A stretch of DNA of 6,583 nt from Hyphomonadaceae bacterium. Its GTDB lineage: Bacteria; Pseudomonadota; Alphaproteobacteria; Caulobacterales; Aquidulcibacteraceae. The notes under the pieces are model-generated. The model searched no databases. It saw only the letters and a program-made list of their open reading frames with translations, and was not told the origin of the DNA. Location of the stretch: NCBI GenBank assembly GCA_025458365.1, contig JALOSP010000078.1:1-6583 (forward strand), written 5' to 3'. Below, in pieces: positions 1 through 5,469 of this stretch; positions within the stretch are counted from its first letter, which is position 1; every line of letters starts with the position of its first letter. Made by a program: the position numbers and the translations under genes.

Positions 1-953
1 TCGACATCGAGAACACCGACCTCCTCCCCGACCGCTTTGTGCCGGCGCTGGAAACACAATATGTCAGCGACCATTTCGCCAATGATCCCAAGGGGCGCAC
101 CCGATTCAAGAACCAGATGACGCGCTGGATGCTGTCGTCGATCCTGCATGGCGAACAGGGCGCGCTGTCTTTATCGGCCTCGCTGGTCCATGTGCTGCGC
201 GACGCAGGGGCCCAGGAATATGCCGCCAACCAGGCGCGCGAGGAAGCCCGTCATGTCTCGGCCTTTGCCGCCTACATCAAGGCGCGCTGGGGCAGCCCCC
301 TGCCCTGCGGCGAGACCTTGAAAAGCCTGATGGTCGAAATCGTGCACGCGCCTGAAGTCTACAAGAAGATCGTCGGCATGCAGATGCTGATCGAAGGGCT
401 GGCCATGGGCGCGTTTGCCTCGATGTTCCAGGAATTGAACGATCCGCTCGGTCGCAAGCTGATGCAGCTCGTCATGACCGACGAAGCCTTTCACCACAAG
501 TTCGGGAAAATCTGGGCTGACCGGACGATCCCGAAGCTTGACGCGCAAGAACACGCCATCGTCGAAGACTGGGCCGCACACTGCTTCCAGACCCTGCTTT
601 TCAACCTCGTAGCCCCGCACCAGATGCGCGGCATCTACGAGGAGTTCGGCATGGATCCGGACATCGTGATGATGCAGTTCGGCGAGATCGCCACCGATGA
701 GTCACGCCGTGAGCGGATGAAGGAAAGCACCGACATTTTCCGGGTACTGGTCAAGACCTTGTGGAACGCCGGGATCATCACCGACCGGACCAAAGCCTTC
801 TATGCCATGTATGTGGACTTCCACGAGTTCGAAGCCGAGGGCGAGCATATGGTCGGCGACGACATTGCTGAAGACGGCATCAAATTCCTGCAGACTATCA
901 ACTTTGCCGCCCGCTCGGATGCCCTGCGGCAGGTGAAGATCGCCGCAGAGTAA
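1..953 (+). CDS. Ferritin-like (R2-like) diiron protein, 5' end outside window
   Basis: This is the 3' part of a gene. The frame is open from base 3, with codons in phase upstream of the first possible start (GTG at 39), and no ribosome binding site precedes that GTG, so the true start is probably before the window. Numbered from that GTG, the protein shows a complete carboxylate-bridged diiron ligand set: E39, E69-A-R-H72, E119 and E149-A-F-H152. Each half has a lone Glu exactly 30 residues before an ExxH, the four-helix layout of the ferritin-like and ribonucleotide reductase R2-like superfamily. Such proteins bind two irons and act as oxygenases, oxidases or iron handlers; nothing here identifies the substrate. 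No signal peptide or membrane segment is visible in the part seen, so it is probably cytoplasmic. It ends with a TAA stop 41 bases before a strong terminator, so it is the last gene of its transcript. The superfamily call is firm; the exact family is not. Confidence 0.8.
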   Translation, partial: DIENTDLLPDRFVPALETQYVSDHFANDPKGRTRFKNQMTRWMLSSILHGEQGALSLSASLVHVLRDAGAQEYAANQAREEARHVSAFAAYIKARWGSPLPCGETLKSLMVEIVHAPEVYKKIVGMQMLIEGLAMGAFASMFQELNDPLGRKLMQLVMTDEAFHHKFGKIWADRTIPKLDAQEHAIVEDWAAHCFQTLLFNLVAPHQMRGIYEEFGMDPDIVMMQFGEIATDESRRERMKESTDIFRVLVKTLWNAGIITDRTKAFYAMYVDFHEFEAEGEHMVGDDIAEDGIKFLQTINFAARSDALRQVKIAAE

Positions 954-994
954 GCGCTTCCATTCTCGGAAGACGCCCCGCAAGGTGATGCTCA

Positions 995-1028
995 AAAGCC
1001 CCGTCCGGTCACAAGCCGGGCGGGGTTT
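995..1028 (+). terminator. Rho-independent terminator after the diiron gene
   Basis: A 13-bp stem pairs 996-1008 with 1016-1028 around a 7-base loop (1009-1015). Eleven pairs are Watson-Crick and two are G-T wobbles (998/1026 and 1004/1020). The core is CCCCGTCCGG against CCGGGCGGGG. An A run precedes it and TTT follows the GC core, so it can terminate the upstream gene; the T run is short. It separates the diiron gene from folA. Confidence 0.75.
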
Positions 1029-1096
1029 CGCATCAGAATCATTGCACCGACCCTAGTCTGGTGCTTGGGTTGACGAACCTGTGGGGGGGACCGATC

Positions 1097-1657
1097 GTGA
1101 ACAAGCCCACCGATATTTCCATCACGCTGATCGTCGCCCAGGGCGCCAACCGTGTGATCGGCGCCGATAGTGCCATCCCCTGGCACCTGTCCACCGACTT
1201 TGCCCACTTCAAGGCCGCAACCCTGGGCAAGCCGGTGATCATGGGCCGCAAGACCTGGGAGAGCTTGCCCAGACGCCCACTGCCCGGCCGCATGAACATC
1301 GTCATCAGCCGCAACCCGGGCTTCGGACCAATCGCAGGCCTCGTCACATCCGGTCTGGACGTCGCCCTGCAGATGGCATCGGCCCATGCAACGGCAGGCG
1401 GGCTCGATGAAATCTGCATCATCGGCGGTGCACAGATCTATCAGGCCGCCATGCCCGTGGCATCCCGCTTGCTCGTCACCGATGTGGATGCCGCGCCCGA
1501 TGGCGATGCGGTTTTTCCCGTAATCGACACCGCTGCCTGGACACTGCACCACCAGACCTTCCATGCCGCAGGCCCGAAAGATGACCACGCCTTTGTGATC
1601 AGGGACTGGCGTCGCAAGCAGCTCACGAAGCCTGATCCGGTGAACTGTGATCACTGA
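1097..1657 (+). CDS. folA: Dihydrofolate reductase
   Basis: Reduces dihydrofolate to tetrahydrofolate with NADPH in the cytoplasm, feeding thymidylate, purine and methionine synthesis; it is the trimethoprim target. The 186-residue product has the whole family signature: the IPWHLSTDFAHFK segment at residues 27-39, with W29 and the catalytic acid D34 (equivalent to E. coli W22 and D27); KPVIMGRKTWESL at 45-57; the PLPGR loop at 61-65; and the NADPH-binding IIGGAQIY at 108-115. The GTG at 1097 is chosen because a G-rich ribosome binding site (1083-1090) lies 6 bases before it and the next residues lead straight into the first strand of the fold. The in-frame GTG at 1061 would add 12 residues with no homologous role. 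The usual partner thyA is not next to it in this window. It is followed by a 135-base gap before flbT with no evident terminator, so some read-through is possible. Length is slightly above the usual 160-170 residues because of the C-terminal tail. Confidence 0.95.
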   Translation: MNKPTDISITLIVAQGANRVIGADSAIPWHLSTDFAHFKAATLGKPVIMGRKTWESLPRRPLPGRMNIVISRNPGFGPIAGLVTSGLDVALQMASAHATAGGLDEICIIGGAQIYQAAMPVASRLLVTDVDAAPDGDAVFPVIDTAAWTLHHQTFHAAGPKDDHAFVIRDWRRKQLTKPDPVNCDH

Positions 1658-1694
1658 GTAACCGTCGAATGCTCCATGTGTTCAAAGGCTTTCA

Positions 1695-1740
1695 TTAACC
1701 ACCACGATTTAGGCTTCGTTGAAAGATCACAGCCTATAAC
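1695..1740 (+). promoter_or_regulatory. Candidate flbT promoter with CtrA-like half site
   Basis: The 135-base gap before flbT contains TTAACC at 1695-1700, the core of the CtrA recognition half-site of alphaproteobacteria, and a second AT-rich TTTA at 1708-1711. The spacing (TTAA-N9-TTTA) is two bases longer than the classic TTAA-N7-TTAA. CCTATAAC at 1733-1740 matches 7 of 8 positions of the Caulobacter housekeeping -10 consensus (GCTANAWC). TTGAAAG at 1719-1725 could be a -35 but is too close by a few bases. CtrA control of flagellar genes is established in Caulobacter; its use here is inference from a partial match. Confidence 0.3.
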
Positions 1741-1792
1741 CTGCAACCGGACGATGCTGCCCGGCGGCAGGGGAAGGGACAGGAGCACAGCA

Positions 1793-2230
1793 ATGCCACT
1801 GAAACTCTCGCTGAAGCCGAACGAAAAGATCGTGCTGAACGGCGCTGTCATCCAGAACGGCGACCGGCGCTCGACCTTGCTGCTGCAGAACCGGGCTTCG
1901 GTCCTGCGCGAGAAGGACATCATGCAGCCTGAAGATGCCAGCACGCCTGCGCGCCGGATCTACCTGCCGATCATGCTGATGTACCTGCAGGGCGAGGAAG
2001 ACGCTGAACAATACAACGATTTCGCCATGCGCATGACCGAGTTCATGAGCGTGGTGACCAACCCGGAAGTCCTGGAAACCTGTGTGGGTATTTCACGGGA
2101 TGTCATGGGCGGGGAATACTACAAGGCACTGACAAAGTGCCGGAAGCTCATGGACTACGAAGCTGAGAGGTTGGGTCATGTCACTGGCGGCGTATCAGAC
2201 AGCACAGAAGCGGGCCGAAACGCCGCGTGA
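1793..2230 (+). CDS. flbT: Flagellin translational repressor FlbT
   Basis: FlbT is a cytoplasmic regulator that, in Caulobacter, associates with the 5' leader of flagellin mRNA and keeps flagellin from being translated until the hook and basal body are built. The 145-residue product is the normal family length and has the typical N-terminal beta-rich part: basic [19 protein letters not shown] at 1-19, then the [21 protein letters not shown] type segment at 22-42. A helical part follows, with [12 protein letters not shown] at 54-65 and the C-terminal [15 protein letters not shown] at 109-123. The ATG at 1793 is preceded by AGGAG at 1781-1785 with a 7-base gap; longer in-frame starts back to 1676 lack a ribosome binding site and add unrelated residues. 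Its 3' end overlaps flaF by 53 bases in another frame, which makes translational coupling of the two regulators likely. No flagellin gene is inside the window, so the pair acts in trans on targets elsewhere. Confidence 0.93.
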   Translation: MPLKLSLKPNEKIVLNGAVIQNGDRRSTLLLQNRASVLREKDIMQPEDASTPARRIYLPIMLMYLQGEEDAEQYNDFAMRMTEFMSVVTNPEVLETCVGISRDVMGGEYYKALTKCRKLMDYEAERLGHVTGGVSDSTEAGRNAA

Positions 2231-2561
2231 GACCGAGTACCGTCTGTTCGCCCAGGTGACCCGCGCTCTGGTGGAGATCGAGCAACTTCCGAGGACGGAA
2301 ATAGCCCGGCGGATGGACATTCTCGACTGGAACCGCCGGGTCTGGAGCTTCATGGCCGGTGAGTGTGCCGATGACGCCAACCAGCTGCCGGACCAGCTGC
2401 GGGCTTCGATCATTTCGCTCGGTCTGTTCGTGTCGCGCTATTCCAGCGAGATCATGCAGAAAAATGCCGAGATCGCCCCGTTGATCGAGATCAACCGGAT
2501 GATCATGCAGGGCCTCGCCGGGCAGATCGATCCGGAATCCGAGGCGCTCAACGCGGCTTGA
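2178..2561 (+). CDS. flaF: Flagellar biosynthesis regulator FlaF
   Basis: FlaF is needed for flagellin production or secretion in alphaproteobacteria and acts opposite to FlbT. The 127-residue product is all-helical in appearance and of usual length. Recognisable features are the N-terminal [21 protein letters not shown] (residues 4-24), the [17 protein letters not shown] stretch at 49-65, and the [19 protein letters not shown] helix at 74-92, all typical of the family. The ATG lies inside flbT and has GAGAGG at 2165-2170 as ribosome binding site with a 7-base gap, so the deep overlap is real rather than a mis-set start. The gene ends in a TGA embedded in a 14-bp perfect palindrome and is followed 22 bases later by a strong terminator. 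Gene order here is flbT then flaF. Confidence 0.93.
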   Translation: MSLAAYQTAQKRAETPRETEYRLFAQVTRALVEIEQLPRTEIARRMDILDWNRRVWSFMAGECADDANQLPDQLRASIISLGLFVSRYSSEIMQKNAEIAPLIEINRMIMQGLAGQIDPESEALNAA

Positions 2562-2568
2562 TCAAGCC
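2555..2568. repeat. 14-bp perfect palindrome over the flaF stop codon
   Basis: GGCTTGATCAAGCC is its own reverse complement and spans the flaF TGA. Its 8-base core TTGATCAA recurs at 2847-2854, next to the DUF3126 start codon. It has no loop, so it is a poor RNA hairpin; a protein-binding dyad or chance are both possible. Confidence 0.4.
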
Positions 2569-2583
2569 ACAAAACAAAAGGAG

Positions 2584-2610
2584 CGCGTGCTTGTAGCACG
2601 CGTTTTTTTT
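2584..2610 (+). terminator. Strong rho-independent terminator of the flbT-flaF unit
   Basis: A perfect 7-bp stem (CGCGTGC at 2584-2590 with GCACGCG at 2596-2602), with a 5-base loop, is followed directly by eight T residues (2603-2610). On the minus strand the same hairpin is followed by a T-rich stretch (complement of the AAAACAAAAGGAG run before it), so it should also stop transcripts arriving from the DUF3126 side, making it bidirectional between convergent genes. Confidence 0.92.
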
Positions 2611-2627
2611 GCGCGCTGAAAGCGCGC
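2611..2627. repeat. Second perfect hairpin next to the terminator
   Basis: GCGCGCT (2611-2617) and AGCGCGC (2621-2627) form a 7-bp stem with a 3-base loop, abutting the T tract of the flaF terminator. It lies 7 bases beyond the DUF3126 stop codon. It lacks its own T tract on either strand, so it may help the neighbouring terminator or protect the DUF3126 transcript end. Confidence 0.6.
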
Positions 2628-2634
2628 TCTCCGA

Positions 2635-2847
2635 TCAATCAGCCAGATCGATATCCAGGATCGCCATCTCGAAGATGTAGCTGGTCTCGCCCTCATCCTC
2701 GTCGATGTAGACGGTGCCGAGGAACTCCGGGCCCATGTACACCTCCTGGGAATCCTCCACATTCTGGCGCTTTTTCAGCAGGATGTCGCGGCTGCGAAAC
2801 ACGCGGTTGAGGTGGCGTTCCACCAGTTTCCATTCAGGCTGTGCCAT
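2635..2847 (-). CDS. DUF3126 family small protein
   Basis: A 70-residue acidic protein matching, from memory, the DUF3126 family of small alphaproteobacterial proteins: an N-terminal helix (EWKLVERHLNRVF, residues 5-17), a basic linker (ILLKKRQN, 22-29) and a C-terminal beta-rich part with the conserved EVYMGPEFLGTVYIDEDEGE (35-54) and the ending FEMAILDIDL (59-68). The function of the family is unknown to me. There is no signal peptide or membrane segment, so it is probably cytoplasmic. The ATG (complement of 2845-2847) has AAGGA (complement of 2855-2859) as ribosome binding site 7 bases away. It lies 127 bases downstream of the secreted repeat protein on the same strand, with a hairpin terminator between them, so it probably has its own promoter in 2862-2910. 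It converges with flaF. Confidence 0.8.
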   Translation of the reverse strand: MAQPEWKLVERHLNRVFRSRDILLKKRQNVEDSQEVYMGPEFLGTVYIDEDEGETSYIFEMAILDIDLAD

Positions 2848-2910
2848 TGATCAATCCTTGCGATGCCGCTCTCGGCCTATCCTGCGCCGGTCTAGGCCTG
2901 TGTGCCACAC

Positions 2911-2941
2911 AAGGAAAGGGCGGCCCGCAGAGGAGCCGCCC
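2911..2941 (-). terminator. Terminator of the secreted repeat protein gene
   Basis: A perfect 7-bp GC stem (GGGCGGC at 2918-2924 with GCCGCCC at 2935-2941) encloses a 10-base loop. Read on the minus strand it lies 33 bases after the stop codon of the repeat-protein gene and is followed by TTTCCTT, a weak U-rich tail. It separates that gene from DUF3126. Confidence 0.6.
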
Positions 2942-2974
2942 GATCTTCACATTCCCCCAAGTGCCAGTGGCGGA

Positions 2975-4201
2975 TCAGTGGCCGCCCTGGCGCCCCACGA
3001 AAGTTGCCGAGTTGCCGACGGCAGTGGCACTGGACACGATGCCGCCCATCACACCGGCATTGACCGTGCTGGTGGCGGTGACATTGCCGTAATTGTACTG
3101 GGTGGCATAGCCTTCGATCTTCACCGAGCCGTCGCCGCACCCGGCACAGCTGGCCACTGTCTGGGCGTTGCCGATGGCCGTTGCGGTGCTGACACCGACA
3201 CCACCGCGCGAGGTCGCACCGTTGAACACGGCATTGGCTGTCACGTCGCCAAAGTTGTTCTGATACATGCTCATGGTCGCGTCAGAGCCGATGTTCGACA
3301 AGAGCGCCGAGTTGCCCATGGCGTTGGCACCGACCGTGGCCTGGCCGAAGAAGTCATTCAGGCTGATTTCTGACGAGGCCGTGATATTGCCATTGTTTTC
3401 CTGGTAGCCGTCGAGCTGGGCATAGCCGAACGTGTTGTCGAGCGAAGCCGTGTTGCCAGCTGCGGATGTGGCAGCGGTCGGGTTGGTGGCCACATTCATG
3501 CGGATCGCTGCATGGGCGCCGACATCACCATCATTGATCTGCTGGGCCTGACCGTATTGGGTCGAGCCTTCGCCGGTCAACGTCCAGGCATTGGCGACCG
3601 ACTGGGCCGATGCAGTGGCCGAGGTGTTGTTGCAGCAGGCCTCGATCAGCGAGATCGAGGTCACGCGGCTGGAGTTGTACTGATTGGCATACATGTCGAC
3701 ATAGCCGTTACGGGCATGGTTGGCAGCATTGTTGGCCACGGCAGCCGACTGGGCGGCCAGCACCTGACCTCCAGATCCCACATGGATTTCCGATACGGCA
3801 GTGATGTCGTGGCCTTCGCTGCTTTGCACGAACTGGCCGGTGGAGGCGCCGCAGCAGACCGAGCCCTGGGCTGCATTGCCTTGCGCCACAGCCGTGACAA
3901 CCGAGGCGTCCCGGACGGTCCCGGCGTTCAGCGTGCTATGGGCAACCACATTGCCATACAGCGCCTGATCGCTGTCGATCGACACCGAATTATTGTCCGA
4001 GCGCGACGACATTGTGTTGCCCAGGCCCACGCTGGACACTGCAGCACCAGCGGCCTCGTGCACATTGACGACATTGAGCGCCTGCACATCGTTGAAGTTC
4101 ACCTGGCCATTCAGCACTACTGAGGGTGCATGTTGGGCCAGTGCGGCGGGCGCCAGGGCAATGGCAGCAGTTCCGGCCAGCAGTGCAATCATGGTCTTCA
4201 T
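2975..4201 (-). CDS. Secreted protein of eight ~47-residue Q/N/G-rich repeats; candidate surface adhesin
   Basis: I do not recognise the exact family. The 408-residue product starts with a clear Sec signal peptide (basic MKTM, hydrophobic core, ALA cleavage after residue 22). The rest is eight degenerate repeats that begin at Q33, Q79, Q126, Q174, Q221, Q267, Q314 and Q368. The pattern is Q-x-N-x-G-[N/D]-[V/I]-[T/x]-A-x-[S/A], about 30 residues of small residues, then a [T/S]-A-x-x-[G/A]-N-x-A motif before the next Q. Spacings are 46, 47, 48, 47, 46, 47 and 54. The mature chain has one lysine (K361), seven arginines and many Asp, Gln, Asn, Ser, Thr, Gly and Ala, so it is acidic. Three cysteine pairs occur at 116/117, 189/190 and 352/355. 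The repeat style and composition resemble stacked-strand surface fibres such as curlins, or the Caulobacter holdfast anchor protein HfaD, but no CsgG/HfaB-type exporter gene is in the window. Start: the ATG follows AGGA at 8 bases. A sigma-54-like promoter lies about 60-75 bases upstream. The coding call is secure from the signal peptide and repeats; the adhesin role is inference. Confidence 0.85.
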   Translation of the reverse strand: MKTMIALLAGTAAIALAPAALAQHAPSVVLNGQVNFNDVQALNVVNVHEAAGAAVSSVGLGNTMSSRSDNNSVSIDSDQALYGNVVAHSTLNAGTVRDASVVTAVAQGNAAQGSVCCGASTGQFVQSSEGHDITAVSEIHVGSGGQVLAAQSAAVANNAANHARNGYVDMYANQYNSSRVTSISLIEACCNNTSATASAQSVANAWTLTGEGSTQYGQAQQINDGDVGAHAAIRMNVATNPTAATSAAGNTASLDNTFGYAQLDGYQENNGNITASSEISLNDFFGQATVGANAMGNSALLSNIGSDATMSMYQNNFGDVTANAVFNGATSRGGVGVSTATAIGNAQTVASCAGCGDGSVKIEGYATQYNYGNVTATSTVNAGVMGGIVSSATAVGNSATFVGRQGGH

Positions 4202-4262
4202 GGGACAGGTCCTCGCTATTCTGTCTCAAACCGGCACAGCGGCCGGGGATCGACGGAACAGG

Positions 4263-4278
4263 TGCGGAATGCGTGCCA
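4263..4278 (-). promoter_or_regulatory. Candidate sigma-54 (RpoN) promoter for the repeat-protein gene
   Basis: On the minus strand the sequence TGGCACGCATTCCGCA reads as a -24/-12 element. It has the exact -24 heptamer TGGCACG and a GC at -12 with the obligatory 10-base gap between GG and GC; only the two T residues of the -12 TTGC are replaced by CC. Transcription would start near 4250-4254, leaving a leader of about 50 bases before the ATG at 4201 with its AGGA. In Caulobacter-type bacteria sigma-54 drives late flagellar and stalk genes. A bacterial enhancer binding site should lie further upstream, within 4330-4450, but I cannot name one. Confidence 0.5.
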
Positions 4279-4284
4279 CTTCGA

Positions 4285-4316
4285 ATGGGGGTGCTTTTGT
4301 CCCGATCAGCCCCCAT
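4285..4316. repeat. Intergenic hairpin, 7-bp stem
   Basis: ATGGGGG (4285-4291) is the exact complement of CCCCCAT (4310-4316), with an 18-base loop. It lies just upstream of the sigma-54 candidate on the minus strand and next to a second, longer hairpin. No T tract follows on either strand, so it is not a simple terminator. Confidence 0.5.
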
Positions 4317-4370
4317 CCCCGCCGCTGCGCGCTGGTACTTCCCCCACGCTCCGCGCGGGGGAGGAGGATG
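4309..4370. repeat. Candidate palindromic intergenic repeat element
   Basis: The core is a hairpin in which 4338-4345 pairs with 4357-4364 and CGC (4347-4349) with GCG (4353-4355), around one A-C mismatch and a 3-base loop. The stretch from GCCCCCATCCCCGCC through the C-run and G-run to GGAGGATG has the layout of the abundant short mobile-looking palindromes found between genes in many alphaproteobacteria: a CCCCCATCC-type start, a GC-rich middle, then a long C-run/G-run hairpin. Only one copy is present in the window, so the multicopy claim is not shown here. Confidence 0.4.
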
Positions 4371-4452
4371 CGTCGAATATGGGTTCTGCCGCGCCCAAGG
4401 GGGCAAAGTGTGTCTCCGCCGGGCGTGCACGGCCGCAACACCACTGCACTTT

Positions 4453-4475
4453 TTGCGCAACAGTGTCACATTGCG
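4453..4475. promoter_or_regulatory. Operator-like dyad upstream of the TSUP operon
   Basis: TTGCGCAA (4453-4460) is a perfect 8-base palindrome. CGCAA (4456-4460) is also the complement of TTGCG (4471-4475), giving a 20-bp dyad with a 10-base spacer that itself contains GTGTCAC. The dyad ends about 70 bases before the TSUP start codon and could bind a dimeric repressor or activator. I see no clear -35/-10 pair near it, and the binding protein is unknown. The rest of 4365-4545 holds no gene that I can support. Confidence 0.3.
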
Positions 4476-4545
4476 GCCATCGGCGCATGGTGCAGCGCGG
4501 CGGACGCTGTCATGATTGACGGGCAAGGCTCACAACGGGGCATGG

Positions 4546-5469
4546 ATGGACGTTTATCTGCCAGTCGCAGAGATGGCAGTCAGCCCGTGGCTGATGATCG
4601 GGCTGGGGTTCTTTGTGGGCGCCATGTCGGGTGTGTTCGGCGTGGGTGGCGGGTTCCTGATGACGCCCTTGCTGATGCTGTTGGGTATTCCCGCCCCCAC
4701 CGCCGTGGTGGCCGGCGCCAATGTGGCCGCCGCGGCAGCCACCACGAGTGTGCTGGGCCACTTCGAGCGGCGCGGTGTGGACCTGCGGATGGGGCTTGTG
4801 GTGTCTATCGGCGGGGTGGTCGGCGTCAGCGTCGGGGCATTGCTGTTTGCCGCGATGAAAGCTGTGGGCGCCGATGAAGGGCTGGTCCGGGTGGCCTATG
4901 TGGGCTTGCTCGGTTTTGTCGGGTTCAGCATCACGCGTGAGGCCTGGCAGGCCCTGGCACGGACCAGGCGCGGCGAGGAGCCGGCTGGAGGCCGGGTGCG
5001 CAACGACCTCGCCCACCGGCTGCCGTGGAAAGTACGGTTTCCCCGGTCGAGACTGTACATCTCCGTGATCCCGCCGCTGGCGATCGGTTTCTGCGTGGGG
5101 GTGCTGTCGGCGATCATGGGGGTCGGTGGCGGCTTTCTGCTGATCCCGCTGCTGATCTATGTGTTGCACCTGCCGCCCAGCCTCGTGGTGGGCACGTCCA
5201 CCTTTCAGGTCCTGGTGATGGCGTCCACCACAACCTTCCTGCAGGGTTCAGCCAACGGCGGCCTGGATCTGTTTCTGTCCGGCCTGCTGATCGGTGGCGC
5301 GGTGGTTGGCGCACAGATCGGGATCGTGATCGGGCGGCGGATGAAGGGTGAGCAGATCCGGATGGTGTTCGGCCTGCTTGTCCTGCTGGTGGCCCTGCGA
5401 CTGGCTGCCGACCTTGTGCTGGAACCGGCCCTGATGTTTTCCGCCTCCCCGCCGGGGGCAGGCTTGTGA
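4546..5469 (+). CDS. TSUP family (TauE/SafE) membrane anion exporter
   Basis: A 307-residue inner-membrane protein of the TSUP family, whose members move sulfite, sulfoacetate, sulfolactate, other sulfur-containing or organic anions across the membrane. It has the family's internal duplication: GFFVGAMSGVFGVGGGFLM at residues 21-39 and GFCVGVLSAIMGVGGGFLL at 181-199, exactly 160 residues apart, each followed by a PLL turn and a [V/A]VxG[A/T] segment. Hydrophobic helices fall at about 14-32, 36-48, 52-70, 82-104, 114-130, 172-192, 195-207, 211-232, 240-263 and 272-292; the basic loop at 138-169 is likely cytoplasmic. The ATG at 4546 is preferred, with GGGG at 4537-4540 as a weak ribosome binding site; an upstream in-frame TTG at 4516 would add ten polar residues. 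The stop overlaps the next start as GTGA, so the three downstream-facing genes should form one operon. The substrate is not known. Confidence 0.9.
   Translation: MDVYLPVAEMAVSPWLMIGLGFFVGAMSGVFGVGGGFLMTPLLMLLGIPAPTAVVAGANVAAAAATTSVLGHFERRGVDLRMGLVVSIGGVVGVSVGALLFAAMKAVGADEGLVRVAYVGLLGFVGFSITREAWQALARTRRGEEPAGGRVRNDLAHRLPWKVRFPRSRLYISVIPPLAIGFCVGVLSAIMGVGGGFLLIPLLIYVLHLPPSLVVGTSTFQVLVMASTTTFLQGSANGGLDLFLSGLLIGGAVVGAQIGIVIGRRMKGEQIRMVFGLLVLLVALRLAADLVLEPALMFSASPPGAGL

Noticed and set aside
1070..1075. TTGACG as a -35 box for folA
   Set aside because: No -10 sequence lies at 15-19 bases; the expected place is occupied by the ribosome binding site and start codon.
992..1654. A 220-codon open frame antisense to folA
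   Set aside because: folA is unmistakable on the plus strand; the antisense frame has no recognisable domain and is a by-product of GC-rich third positions.
2714..3373. A 219-codon plus-strand frame across DUF3126 and the 3' end of the repeat protein
   Set aside because: It crosses two genes and two terminators on the other strand, has a low-complexity composition and no ribosome binding site.
3512..4123. A 203-codon plus-strand frame opposite the repeat protein
   Set aside because: The minus-strand frame has a signal peptide, regular repeats and a ribosome binding site; the plus frame only mirrors its repeated composition.
3993..4877. A 294-codon plus-strand frame spanning the divergent gap
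   Set aside because: It overlaps the repeat gene, the intergenic region and the TSUP gene out of frame; the sequence is Arg/Gly-rich without any domain.
4955..4970. A second sigma-54-like match, TGGCACG with GC at the right spacing, inside the TSUP gene
   Set aside because: It lies in the middle of a coding region with no gene starting downstream nearby; kept only as a warning that such matches arise by chance.
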